13,907 bases of DNA from UM-FILTER-42-14 sp964586055 (GCA_964586055.1 CAZPFX010000021.1:1-13907); one strand, 5' to 3'. Numbered from the stretch's first letter, positions 1 to 7,204 are shown. The notes: a model not told the origin generated them from the sequence alone. Numbers and translations are program-made.

Positions 1-13
1 ATACGTCAGAGAG

Positions 14-391
14 CTATTGCTCTCTTGCGTTTACACAAGAAATTGTACAGACTCCCCCATACCAGTCTTGCTGATTATTTACTCTGTCAACAATATCGTT
101 GTATATATTACTGAATTCAACTTCTATCCACTCAAAATCATTTTCTGCAAAAGAACGAAGCTCTTCAGTAGAAAAAGACTCTTCTTCTAAATAAGGGATA
201 CGAGGTGGATCAATTGGATGTTCTTTCTCCAGCCTTTTTGCTTTTTGCCCTAGAGATACTTCCTTTTTTCCTTGCCAGATGTCGCGAGCCATTCTTCTGA
301 TAAAGTCTATTTTTTTCCTGATTTGACGGTTGATTTGATAAGGTTGTTCTAGCCAGTGCCTACTTCCTGATTCTTGAGAATTTACTGGCAT
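14..391 (-). CDS. hypothetical protein, 125 aa
   Basis: I do not recognise this protein. The product is hydrophilic and highly charged, with a basic N-terminal half (RQIRKKIDFIRR around residues 22-33) and an acidic, aromatic C-terminal half (YLEEESFSTEELRSF, then NDFEWIEVEF). It shows no signal peptide or membrane segment, so it is probably cytoplasmic. The ATG at 389-391 follows the previous minus-strand gene by 38 bases, which suggests cotranscription; no good ribosome binding site precedes it. The stop codon lies inside a perfect 7-bp inverted repeat at 8-25 (AGAGAGC/GCTCTCT with a 4-nt loop), which could form a hairpin at the 3' end. It lacks a clear T-run within the window. Confidence 0.6.
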   Translation of the reverse strand: MPVNSQESGSRHWLEQPYQINRQIRKKIDFIRRMARDIWQGKKEVSLGQKAKRLEKEHPIDPPRIPYLEEESFSTEELRSFAENDFEWIEVEFSNIYNDIVDRVNNQQDWYGGVCTISCVNAREQ

Positions 392-429
392 ATTTTAATT
401 ATGAGACTCAAAGAGCCCTTAAGTATCTT

Positions 430-714
430 TTAGTTTCCACCAAAGATTTTATTAAATAGTCCGCCAGCTTCTTTTACTAACTGAGGTGGTTTATTCTTAG
501 AGTCTTCTTCAGTGACATTTGGTCCATCTGGTGTCGTTGCATCTTCCAGAGCTCCAGCCGCAACTCTTAGGCCATCAGCAATCACACCTCCTACTTCTTT
601 GGTTTTTATTTTTCCGAGTCGAAAGAACCTTCCTGTTTTTTCTGCATTCACAGCTCCCCGTGTCATAAATGAGCCTGGCGCAACTTCGACCATTTTTGTT
701 TCTTTTTTATTCAT
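430..714 (-). CDS. hypothetical protein, 94 aa
   Basis: I do not recognise this small protein. It begins MNKKETKMVEV, has a Gly/Ala-rich middle (KEVGGVIADGLRVAAGALEDA) and ends in LFNKIFGGN. There is no signal peptide. I chose the ATG at 712-714 because AAGGAAG lies about 5 bases upstream. An in-frame ATG at 744 would add 10 residues but lacks a ribosome binding site and lies upstream of the expected transcript start of the promoter at 733-760. It is the first of two codirectional small genes, 38 bases ahead of the 125-aa one. Function is unknown. Confidence 0.6.
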   Translation of the reverse strand: MNKKETKMVEVAPGSFMTRGAVNAEKTGRFFRLGKIKTKEVGGVIADGLRVAAGALEDATTPDGPNVTEEDSKNKPPQLVKEAGGLFNKIFGGN

Positions 715-732
715 AGAAACTTCCTTCAGCAC

Positions 733-760
733 ATTAATATACATGACAAGGTCATTTCAA
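733..760 (-). promoter_or_regulatory. candidate promoter for the two small genes
   Basis: On the minus strand TTGAAA (755-760) is followed after 16 bases by ATTAAT (733-738), a fair sigma-70-like pair. The predicted start near 726 leaves a short leader containing the AAGGAAG ribosome binding site. The -10 is only a partial match. Confidence 0.35.
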
Positions 761-782
761 CCTTACAACTTTTTCAATTTAT

Positions 783-801
783 TGTGCCCCCACCGGGAAT
801 C
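783..801 (-). repeat. 19-bp copy of the tRNA-Arg 3' end
   Basis: These 19 bases are identical to 944-962, which cover the 3' acceptor strand and the 3' half of the T-arm of tRNA-Arg(CCT). The match stops on both sides, so this is a fragment and not a second tRNA. The 142 bases between the copies contain several perfect hairpins. It could be an attachment-site-like duplication or the remnant of a lost tandem tRNA copy. No integrase is visible in the window. Confidence 0.75.
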
Positions 802-837
802 CACATTTGCAGTCGTTTCACTCCTGCTTAGTATTAC

Positions 838-942
838 CCAGGTTGCTTCGCAACTTGGCGGCAGAACCTATTCGCTACGCTCATGGTTAGCTCTCTTGCG
901 AGAGCGCACCTACAGAGTCACTTCTTCGAACTGCTTCTGTAG
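838..942 (-). other. cluster of hairpins downstream of tRNA-Arg
   Basis: Read on the minus strand just after the tRNA, this stretch holds three successive inverted repeats. CTACAGA/TCTGTAG arms lie at 910-916 and 936-942. GCTCTC/GAGAGC (about 889-904) closes a GCAA tetraloop of the GNRA type. GTTGC/GCAAC (about 842-854) closes a GAA loop. No T-run follows, so these are not canonical terminators. They could be processing or stability structures on the tRNA transcript, or part of a small inserted element. I see no coding potential here. Confidence 0.4.
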
Positions 943-945
943 CTG

Positions 946-1017
946 TGCCCCCACCGGGAATCGAACCTGGATTTAGCGCTTAGGAGGCACTTGTTCTATC
1001 CGTTGAACTATGAGGGC
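946..1017 (-). tRNA. tRNA-Arg (anticodon CCT)
   Basis: A full cloverleaf of 72 nt folds on the minus strand. The acceptor is GCCCTCA/TGGGGGC with one T-G wobble. The D-stem is GTTC/GAAC, with GGA in the D-loop. The anticodon stem is AGTGC/GCGCT with loop CTCCTAA, giving anticodon CCT, which reads AGG. The variable loop is 4 nt and the T-loop is TTCGATT. The T-stem CCAGG/CCCGG contains one A-C mismatch. The discriminator is A and CCA is not encoded. It lies 38 bases downstream of tRNA-Pro. Confidence 0.93.
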
Positions 1018-1033
1018 GCCTTTTCAGGTATTG

Positions 1034-1042
1034 ATTATACCA
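1034..1042 (-). promoter_or_regulatory. extended -10 element before tRNA-Arg
   Basis: The inter-tRNA spacer carries TGGTATAAT on the minus strand, an extended -10 (TG-N-TATAAT). The predicted start is about 10 bases before the mature tRNA-Arg 5' end. I see no good -35. It would let tRNA-Arg be transcribed separately from the upstream gene and tRNA-Pro. Confidence 0.4.
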
Positions 1043-1055
1043 AGTGTGTCCTGTG

Positions 1056-1129
1056 TCGGAGTGACTGGACTCGAACCAGCGACCTCGTCGTCCCGAACGA
1101 CGCACTCTAGCCATCTGAGCTACACTCCG
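1056..1129 (-). tRNA. tRNA-Pro (anticodon CGG)
   Basis: A 74-nt cloverleaf folds on the minus strand with a perfect acceptor CGGAGTG/CACTCCG. The C1-G72 pair is typical of bacterial tRNA-Pro. The D-stem is GCTC/GAGT. The anticodon stem CGTCG/CGACG is perfect with loop TTCGGGA, giving anticodon CGG (reads CCG) and G at position 37. The T-arm is GCTGG-TTCGAGT-CCAGT. The discriminator is A and CCA is not encoded. It starts 11 bases after the stop codon of the PEGA protein gene, so it may be processed from that transcript. Confidence 0.95.
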
Positions 1130-1140
1130 GAGTTCAAAGT

Positions 1141-2484
1141 TTATTCTAACTCAACAGCATACAGATTCGCCGGTGCAGAGGGGCTGAAGCTGGTCAAAAT
1201 GATCAAGCGCTTACCATCCGGCCACGGATAGAGGAAGTTTTCATAAAACGGTCCAGAATAGACCGTGGTGGGATTGGTGGCATCATAGCTCACGACCTTT
1301 AGTTCTAAGTCTACCCGGTAAAGGAGATGAGCAGAGTCGGGATACCACTGGAAGGTGTTAGCGAAGAGGGGGGTGTGATAGCGAGCGAAGTTGGTGGCCG
1401 TCTCGGCAGAAGTGGTGGCTTGTAGAGTTAGGAAAGAGCTGGGACTAGCGTCAAGGGTTCTAGGTGCGGGCTCGAAAACATCTTCGGCGAGCAAGCGCTT
1501 AACTCCATTGCCTTCACTTAACTCAACAGTGCCAAGTTCGAAATTTTTGTCTTCTTCTCGATCATAGACATAAATACCACCTGGCTTTAAAGTTCTTGCT
1601 TCTGGTTGAGTGCTGCTGGCTGGAAGCGGAGGAGTGACTATCTGGGGAATAGTGAGTTCGGCGGTGGCGGTATAAAGCAAGCGCTTTTTATCTGGTGAAA
1701 AATGAACATCTTGGGCGCTGGTGGTAGCTATGGTGACGATTTCTTCTGGGAATTCGCGCATGAACTGTCGCTCGCGCAAGTACATTTCCTCTTCCCACTC
1801 CGAGAGAATTTGCTTTCTTTGGAAGCTAACGTCTTTTAGTTGGGAGGTGTCATTGAGTCTATCCGCCTGGAGCAAGAGTTCTTTGTTAGGAGTAATTAGC
1901 AAAAGTTCGGTGCTGTCTGGCGACCAAATCGCTCTGGCTTGCTCTAAGTTTAGCTGACTGGTTTCCTCAATAATTTGGCGAGGGCCTTTTTGCAATGAAA
2001 ATTGGCTGCTGGCAAGATCAAGAACGTAGAGTCCTTTCTTGCGCTCTGCTGAGACAGAGGCGGTGTAGTAGAGGAGTTTTTGGCCGTCTGGTGAAGGCAA
2101 AATGTGTTCGACGCCGGTGAAGGTCAGGGTGGTAAGACTTGGGGCGATGGGGAAGAGCAAGGCGTTGGTTTGGGTGACGAGTTCTTTTTCGATGATCATC
2201 GTCTTGTACCAAGGTTGGTAGCCGTCCTTGGAGATCTCGACTTCGTAGGTGTCAGGATCTAAGTAGAGGGTTTGGTCGGTGGCGGCTGCGAGGCGACCGT
2301 TTATTTTCACTTGTGCACCAGTGGGGAAAGAGTTGGCCGATAAAAGACCAGTATCACGCTGCCAGCCATTCTCAGTAACGCGAAGGCCACCTTTCGCATA
2401 CTGAATCGCGACGAGAGCTCCGCCAATGATTATTGCAGCAGAAACAGCTGTGTAGAGAACTCCTTTATTGACCGACAAGCGCAT
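1141..2484 (-). CDS. PEGA-domain / WD40-like beta-propeller membrane-anchored protein
   Basis: Predicted extracytoplasmic protein of 447 aa. A short basic N-terminus is followed by one hydrophobic segment at about residues 9-25 (VLYTAVSAAIIIGGALV), a signal anchor. Residues about 50-110 match a PEGA domain (FPTGAQVKINGR, then DPDTYEVEISKDGYQPW). The rest holds TolB/WD40-like blades marked by SPDG or similar turns: ILPSPDGQKLLYY, IWSPDSTELLLI, HFSPDKKRLLYTA, WYPDSAHLLYR, PWPDGKRLIIL. The reading frame stays open upstream, but I chose the ATG at 2482-2484. It sits just after a TATAAT element, and the upstream extension is antisense to the divergent MreB-like gene. The family is usually envelope-associated; substrate and partner are unknown. 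Confidence 0.85.
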   Translation of the reverse strand: MRLSVNKGVLYTAVSAAIIIGGALVAIQYAKGGLRVTENGWQRDTGLLSANSFPTGAQVKINGRLAAATDQTLYLDPDTYEVEISKDGYQPWYKTMIIEKELVTQTNALLFPIAPSLTTLTFTGVEHILPSPDGQKLLYYTASVSAERKKGLYVLDLASSQFSLQKGPRQIIEETSQLNLEQARAIWSPDSTELLLITPNKELLLQADRLNDTSQLKDVSFQRKQILSEWEEEMYLRERQFMREFPEEIVTIATTSAQDVHFSPDKKRLLYTATAELTIPQIVTPPLPASSTQPEARTLKPGGIYVYDREEDKNFELGTVELSEGNGVKRLLAEDVFEPAPRTLDASPSSFLTLQATTSAETATNFARYHTPLFANTFQWYPDSAHLLYRVDLELKVVSYDATNPTTVYSGPFYENFLYPWPDGKRLIILTSFSPSAPANLYAVELE

Positions 2485-2495
2485 AGAGGTATTAT
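2468..2495 (+). promoter_or_regulatory. promoter of the MreB-like gene
   Basis: TTGACC (2468-2473), a 16-base spacer and TATTAT (2490-2495) precede the ATG at 2507. The predicted start near 2502 leaves a leader of only about 5 bases. The -35 lies inside the N-terminal codons of the divergent PEGA gene. Confidence 0.5.
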
Positions 2496-2520
2496 AGGCA
2501 GAGACCATGCGCATTGCCAA
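2491..2520 (-). promoter_or_regulatory. promoter of the PEGA-protein gene
   Basis: On the minus strand TTGGCA (2515-2520), an 18-base spacer and a consensus TATAAT (2491-2496) end 6 bases before the ATG at 2484. The predicted start is at or next to the start codon, so the mRNA would be leaderless. The -10 overlaps the -10 of the opposite promoter base for base over 5 positions. Confidence 0.55.
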
Positions 2521-3535
2521 CCCATTTAATTCACTCCATTTAGGCCTCGATTGTGGCGCCCATCGGCTACGCCTACTCGAGCTGGGGAAAGGTATTGTTG
2601 TCGACGAACCGACTGTTTTGGCCGTTGAAAGCAAGAGCAATAAAGTTCTGGCTATCGGCGCGGCGGCAGAAAAAATGGCTGGTCGGGTCGGAAATGAGGT
2701 CATTTTGCATTGGCCGATGATGGCTGGGGAGATTGCTGATGAAGCAGTTATGAGAGCGCTTATCCAAGCCCAATTTCGTGAAGCCAAGATTAAGTGGTCA
2801 CTGATGAGCCCTACTATTATGGTCACAGTCCCGGCCGCTGCCGAATCGGTGGCGAAGGAAGTCTGGAGCGATGTTCTTTATGGTCTTGGAGCTGGTTCCG
2901 TCTATACCATTGCCGAGCCACTGGCTGCGAGTATCGGTGCCGGTGTGCCGATCGCTGATGCTTCTGGCAGTTTCTTAGTGCAAATGGGCTACGATCGCGT
3001 CGAGGCCGTCGTGGTTTCTCTCGGCAGCATTGTGGCCAGCGCTTCCGTACCTGTTGCAGGGAGAAAACTGCTCTCTTGGCTCCAATTCGAGCTTCGCGAG
3101 TCACTAGAGCTTATTGTCAGCTCAGAGCAAGCCGCCCACCTACTTCATCACTTGGGTTCTTTATATGGAGATCTTGATAAACGCCAACTTGTTTCTGGCA
3201 AAGACGCTAGTTCCAATCATCCAAAGGAGCTCGAGGTTTCAAGTGCGCATCTGGCGCGTCCGATTTTGCGTTTTGCCGAGAGGCTCCAGCAGAGCATGAC
3301 AGAACTCTTGTCAGATATTCGACCAGAGCTAACCACAGACGTGGTCGACAAAGGCTTTCTTTTATCTGGTGGCTTGGCCCAACTTCACGGCCTTGATGCC
3401 TGGCTGATCGAGAGAATTGGCGTCCCAGTCTCTGTCGTTGACTCCCCGAGTACCGCCGCCATTCGTGGGGTCGGAACCACTCTGGCACACCTGGATGAAT
3501 TTCGAAATAGCCTCGGCTATCATATGAGAGGCTAA
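2507..3535 (+). CDS. MreB-like actin homologue with degenerate nucleotide loops
   Basis: A 342-aa protein aligned by eye to MreB/Mbl along its length. The N-terminal block has GKGIVVDEPTVLAVES, LAIGAAAEKMAGR and GEIADEAVMRALI. The middle has TVPAAAE, YTIAEPLAASIGAGVPI and VVSLGSIV. The C-terminal block has GFLLSGGLAQLHGLDAWL followed by VSVVDSPSTAAIRGVG. MreB normally forms ATP-dependent filaments under the membrane that guide wall synthesis. Here phosphate loop 1, normally DLGTANT, reads DCGAHRL at about residues 15-21. Loop 2, normally DIGGGTTE, reads QMGYDRVE. ATP binding or hydrolysis may therefore be lost. The neighbouring exonuclease-family gene begins 7 bases after the stop. It could be a structural or regulatory paralogue; a canonical mreB would be expected elsewhere. 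Confidence 0.8.
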   Translation: MRIANPFNSLHLGLDCGAHRLRLLELGKGIVVDEPTVLAVESKSNKVLAIGAAAEKMAGRVGNEVILHWPMMAGEIADEAVMRALIQAQFREAKIKWSLMSPTIMVTVPAAAESVAKEVWSDVLYGLGAGSVYTIAEPLAASIGAGVPIADASGSFLVQMGYDRVEAVVVSLGSIVASASVPVAGRKLLSWLQFELRESLELIVSSEQAAHLLHHLGSLYGDLDKRQLVSGKDASSNHPKELEVSSAHLARPILRFAERLQQSMTELLSDIRPELTTDVVDKGFLLSGGLAQLHGLDAWLIERIGVPVSVVDSPSTAAIRGVGTTLAHLDEFRNSLGYHMRG

Positions 3536-3542
3536 TTTTTTT

Positions 3543-4256
3543 ATGTTAAAAATACTTTCTATCAATATTGAGGGTCACAAACACTTAGAACGCTGGCTTC
3601 CTGTTGTCAAAAAACTTCAGCCTGATGTTTTGTGCCTGCAGGAAGTTTTCACTTGTGACGTCACTGAGATTGGTACACAGCTCGACATGTCGGTCCAGAT
3701 GGTGCCGACAATTGATATCTCTAAAAAACATAAGTATGCTCTCGAGCTCTTGGGCGAAGCTGGCATCGCGATTCTCACCAATCTGCCTGCCACGGAAATT
3801 GAGGTCTCGCAGTACGGCGGTCCAGACGAGATTGGTTTTTTTCAGGAGCCAAATGATGGTCAGAGATTGCTCATTCAGACAACGGTGACGAAGGGGGACG
3901 AAAAGTACTCAGTGGCGACAACGCACTTTACTTGGTCAAAAAATGGTGAGCCGTCGGAGCTTCAGCGTGAGGATTTCTCCCGTCTTAAGCCAATTATCGA
4001 GAGTTATGACGAGCTGATTCTTTGTGGTGACTTTAATTCTCCCAGAGGCGGCGAGATGTTTTCGAAGTTTACTGATCTTCTGACTGATAATTTGCCAGAA
4101 AAATACACGACTACTATTGACGGAAATCTTCATTACGCAGGCAAACTAGATCTGGTTGTGGATACAATTTTTTCGACTAAAAATTATAATATTAGTAACT
4201 GCCACACCATTAGTGGTCTGAGCGATCACGTGGGCGTGTGGGGGGAGGTGGAGTGA
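3543..4256 (+). CDS. endonuclease/exonuclease/phosphatase (EEP) family protein
   Basis: A 237-aa metal-dependent phosphoesterase of the EEP fold, the superfamily of ExoIII, DNase I and sphingomyelinases. The conserved residues sit at the expected places: N8 in LSINIEG, E34 in LCLQEV, D163 and N165 in LCGDFNSPRG, and the terminal D228-H229 in SDHVGVW. A further His lies in TTHFTWS. All catalytic positions look intact. There is no signal peptide, so it is probably cytoplasmic. The substrate cannot be told from sequence (DNA, phospholipid headgroup or inositol phosphate). It starts 7 bases after the MreB-like gene and has no strong ribosome binding site, so it is likely cotranscribed and translationally coupled. 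It ends in TGA, used as a normal stop. Confidence 0.85.
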   Translation: MLKILSINIEGHKHLERWLPVVKKLQPDVLCLQEVFTCDVTEIGTQLDMSVQMVPTIDISKKHKYALELLGEAGIAILTNLPATEIEVSQYGGPDEIGFFQEPNDGQRLLIQTTVTKGDEKYSVATTHFTWSKNGEPSELQREDFSRLKPIIESYDELILCGDFNSPRGGEMFSKFTDLLTDNLPEKYTTTIDGNLHYAGKLDLVVDTIFSTKNYNISNCHTISGLSDHVGVWGEVE

Positions 4257-4267
4257 AATTTTGTACC

Positions 4268-4297
4268 TTGAATTGCGTTATCATAGCTTGATACAAT
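4268..4297 (+). promoter_or_regulatory. candidate promoter of the 466-aa gene
   Basis: TTGAAT (4268-4273), 18 bases, then TACAAT (4292-4297). The predicted start near 4304 leaves a leader of about 25 bases containing the GGAG ribosome binding site. Confidence 0.45.
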
Positions 4298-4328
4298 AGA
4301 AACACATATAAAAGAATTGGAGAAGACA

Positions 4329-5729
4329 ATGTCGCAGCCTCAAGAAAAATTATCCGCGTTACTACACGAAGGTAATGAGTTAACTGTGGCGAATGTCGTT
4401 GCCGAAGTAAGATTGGCATTTCCACAGCTACCGAGTGATATGAGCGATGACGTGGTTTTAGAAAAGGTTTTCGAATTATTGCAAGTTGAACCTGCAGACG
4501 ACGCAAGCAGACAGAAAGCGGCATTGTTGAGGGATGCAGTCGAAAGAGGATTATCTGCCGCGACACAGGATTCGGAGAGTGAGAGTCCAAGTCCATGGGA
4601 TTTTCTTGGTGAGCCATCAGTCCGAGATAACAATGTATTAGATGCAGGCGCAACACCTGAGCCTGCATCAGATCCCGTAAAAGGACCAGAATTAAAAGCA
4701 GAGGATCAGGCAGAAACTCTTGATGCAGCTCTGAATAAACAAATTGCGAGACTGGGCACTCCAGATAGATTATCAGATTTGGTTGCCATTTTTAAAGGAA
4801 TAATACCACCGATTTCATTTATTAGAACTCATATTGATGGAAAAACTTCTACTAATTATTCTACCAGCGAGATAGCAAATATTCTTGAAAATGCTCGAAT
4901 GCATCCTGAAAGAATAGATCTTGAGGCTTTGATTCCAAATATCGAAATACCACTGCCGTCACCAATGGGGTTAAGAGATTTATTTAGAAGTATTTACGAA
5001 AAAATAGAAAAAAATGCGGACAGTATTGTCTGGACAGAGCTCTCCGGTGTTGACTCGCTAGATTCACTAGCTTTATGGATTAAAAACAATTTGGGGTCAA
5101 CTAAGCAAATAATAATGCGACGGAAAGGAAATTCGGAAAAGGAATATACTACAAGAGGGAGGCTTGCCCAAGTTATTCGGGATGAGATGGTCTCTCAGCT
5201 AATAAGATGGTCTGATGTTGCTGATGAACAAGGTTATCATGGAGAACTTTCGGCTAGCGACTTGACTTTACCATCAGCGCTTGAAAACTTGGTATCCTCT
5301 GTTCGTGCGGATGCTGATATAGACTTATTGCAGTTGCCGACATTAAGAAACCTTTCCACTTCTATAGACAAAATAGCCATCGCTATTAGAAAACTTGGAC
5401 TAGTTGAGGCTGGGGTCTTGGGAGCAGCTGATTTTGGAAAACTAGCGAATTCCGCAGATGCTTTGGGGAATGTAATCGCGTTGACAGAGGATGTGAGGGG
5501 GGAAATCGTTGTAAATTTAAGTACTGCAAACGAAACAGAATTGCGGGAAAATATTAATATAATTACCAGAAAAAATGGATTGCGTAAAAGGGTAATACAA
5601 TTGCTGGTAAGTAACAACAAAATTGCTCTGCAAATCCAAGGTAAACGTCAAGGATTTTTTAAAGGTAGTACCATAGAGAACACGCAAGATCTTTCTATGA
5701 TTCTGGATTATTTTAAAATAAAAAAATAG
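4329..5729 (+). CDS. hypothetical protein, 466 aa
   Basis: I do not recognise this protein. I chose the ATG at 4329 because GGAG lies 6 bases upstream; a TTG at 4317 in the same frame overlaps that site. The N-terminal ~80 residues look helical and acidic (VVAEVRLAFPQLP, then DVVLEKVFELLQVEP). A Ser/Pro/Glu-rich linker follows at about residues 85-125 (QDSESESPSPWDF), then a longer mostly helical region ending in basic residues (MILDYFKIKK). There is no signal peptide or hydrophobic segment. Its bases look more A+T-rich than the flanking genes, which may point to transfer or fast evolution. It has its own promoter and faces murD tail-to-tail with 28 bases between stops. Confidence 0.75.
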   Translation: MSQPQEKLSALLHEGNELTVANVVAEVRLAFPQLPSDMSDDVVLEKVFELLQVEPADDASRQKAALLRDAVERGLSAATQDSESESPSPWDFLGEPSVRDNNVLDAGATPEPASDPVKGPELKAEDQAETLDAALNKQIARLGTPDRLSDLVAIFKGIIPPISFIRTHIDGKTSTNYSTSEIANILENARMHPERIDLEALIPNIEIPLPSPMGLRDLFRSIYEKIEKNADSIVWTELSGVDSLDSLALWIKNNLGSTKQIIMRRKGNSEKEYTTRGRLAQVIRDEMVSQLIRWSDVADEQGYHGELSASDLTLPSALENLVSSVRADADIDLLQLPTLRNLSTSIDKIAIAIRKLGLVEAGVLGAADFGKLANSADALGNVIALTEDVRGEIVVNLSTANETELRENINIITRKNGLRKRVIQLLVSNNKIALQIQGKRQGFFKGSTIENTQDLSMILDYFKIKK

Positions 5730-5757
5730 TCTAAGTAGCAAGAGAAAGGTTTTTTTA

Positions 5758-7104
5758 TTAGGAATTATTAATTTCCTCCCTAAAAATCTCCCCCCTCTGC
5801 ATATAATTCTTAAAAACCCCAAAACTGGCGCAGGCTGGTGATAAGAGAATTGTGTCGCCTGATTCTGCATGCTCGCGACAGTAAGCCACTGCATCAGCCA
5901 TAGAGGTGACGAGTCGGTGAGGAATTTCGCCAAGCTCAGCTCCAATTATTTCACCCGTCGGCGGGAAGAGAGCGACGGCTTTCACTCCACGATTTTTAAT
6001 TTCCTCGATGTACTCTGAGAGATCAACACCTTTGTCGTGACCACCGGCGATGAGAACAACTGATTTTTCTGGAAAAGAGCGCAGAGCTGCAACTGCAGCT
6101 TCTGGGGTGGTGGCTTGGGAATCATTATAATAAGCAATGCCGTCTTTCTCGCCAATGTACTCTAGTCGGTGGGGTAGCGAGGTGAATGAAGCAATGGCAT
6201 TTTTGATTGACTCAGTACTGATTCCAAAATGTTTGCCGATAACAATGCTTGGCAGGGCATTAAGCCACTGGTGCTTGCCAACCAAAGGGATGTCTTTAGT
6301 GTCTATAATCTTTTCATCCTCGAAGTAGAGAGCGTTGTCATGGAGGTTATTTTCGCCAAAATGATGTCTGGTTGCTGGAGTTTTTTCGACCAAGCTTTGT
6401 AAGCTCTGATACTCCGGATTATAGATAACATGGTCTGATTGTCTTTGATGGGTGATTAGTGCCTGTTTTGAGTCGATGTAGTCTTGCAGAGAGGGGAAAT
6501 GATCGAGGTGCTCGGGGGTGATATTGAGAAGAACAGCGATGTTGGGACTAACTGACATATCAACAAGTTGATGACTCGAGAGCTCGAGGACAGCGAGGGG
6601 GTTGGGATTGCCTTTGGTCAATTCTTCCAGTTCTGGAATTAGGCTGAGCGCTGGGGTGCCAATGTTGCCACCAAGCACTGCAGCTAGACCAGCTTCACGA
6701 AGAACTCGATGAATCAGGGCGGTCGTTGTTGTCTTTCCCTTGGTACCAGTGACACCAACAGTGATGACACCAGCTAGATTGCTCTGAAGATACTCAAAGA
6801 AAAGCTGGGCGTTATTAGTTCGCTTGAGATTGGCTAGCTTGCCTGAGACAAGTAACTGATGATTTGGAGCAATCCCAGGTGTTTTGACTACGATACTATC
6901 TGGGGGAATAGACTCAAACTCAAGTTGGCTTGATGGTATAAATCGATCTTGATCCTCAGCAAAGATTTTTTGCCAGTCAGGTGAGAGTTGGTCACCAGGC
7001 TTGTCATCGACGAGAATGAACTGAGCTTCTTGATTTTGGTTTTTAAGGAAACGGTAGCTTGATAAGCCCTCGCTGCCGAGGCCAAAAATAATGTAGTTCT
7101 GCAT
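5758..7104 (-). CDS. murD: UDP-N-acetylmuramoylalanine--D-glutamate ligase (MurD)
   Basis: Cytoplasmic Mur ligase that adds D-glutamate to UDP-MurNAc-L-Ala in an ATP-dependent step of peptidoglycan precursor synthesis. The 448-aa length is normal. The N-terminal Rossmann-like domain opens with IIFGLGSEGLSS. The ATP loop GTKGKTT is at about residues 120-126. The central domain has GGNIGTPAL, LELSSHQL and ITPEHLDHF, with SKQAL carrying the usual carbamylated Lys. The linker has LPHRLEYIG and YNDSQATTPEA. The C-terminal domain has VLIAGGHDKGVDLS and the LLSPACASFG signature. SSHQL replaces the more common SSFQL. It stands alone, not in a dcw cluster. The ATG at 7104 is supported by the conserved N-terminal motif. 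Confidence 0.96.
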   Translation of the reverse strand: MQNYIIFGLGSEGLSSYRFLKNQNQEAQFILVDDKPGDQLSPDWQKIFAEDQDRFIPSSQLEFESIPPDSIVVKTPGIAPNHQLLVSGKLANLKRTNNAQLFFEYLQSNLAGVITVGVTGTKGKTTTTALIHRVLREAGLAAVLGGNIGTPALSLIPELEELTKGNPNPLAVLELSSHQLVDMSVSPNIAVLLNITPEHLDHFPSLQDYIDSKQALITHQRQSDHVIYNPEYQSLQSLVEKTPATRHHFGENNLHDNALYFEDEKIIDTKDIPLVGKHQWLNALPSIVIGKHFGISTESIKNAIASFTSLPHRLEYIGEKDGIAYYNDSQATTPEAAVAALRSFPEKSVVLIAGGHDKGVDLSEYIEEIKNRGVKAVALFPPTGEIIGAELGEIPHRLVTSMADAVAYCREHAESGDTILLSPACASFGVFKNYMQRGEIFREEINNS

Positions 7105-7119
7105 ACGGATCTGCAGTTT

Positions 7120-7147
7120 ATTATAGTCTATGAATGGTTATTCTGAA
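7120..7147 (-). promoter_or_regulatory. candidate murD promoter
   Basis: On the minus strand TTCAGA (7142-7147), 16 bases, then a consensus TATAAT (7120-7125). Transcription would start near 7113, about 9 bases before the murD ATG. No ribosome binding site is evident in that leader. Confidence 0.45.
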
Positions 7148-7204
7148 CACGGTCGGGTGAATCTACAAAAATGTTTGTGGCAGCCACCGGCGCTGATGTC
7201 TGTC

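Noticed and set aside
19..900. Repeat GCTCTCTTGCG at 19-29 and 890-900
   Set aside because: At 11 bp such a match is expected by chance in a 14-kb window.
512..976. Plus-strand 154-codon ORF
   Set aside because: It is antisense to the 94-aa gene and runs into tRNA-Arg; the translation is low-complexity and has no start context.
2485..2826. N-terminal extension of the PEGA-protein frame to 2826
   Set aside because: It is antisense to the clearly conserved MreB-like gene, and a promoter with TATAAT sits right before the ATG at 2484.
2507..3535. PilM type IV pilus protein
   Set aside because: The blocks GKGIVVDEPTVLAV, EPLAASIGAGVPI and GGLAQLHGLDAWL follow MreB order; no pilus genes are nearby.
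4254..4256. UGA recoding as in some Patescibacteria (code 25)
   Set aside because: UGA ends the EEP gene right after its final SDH motif, and the conserved genes contain no in-frame UGA.
5730..5757. Bidirectional terminator between the 466-aa gene and murD
   Set aside because: There is a T-run but no convincing hairpin in front of it on either strand.
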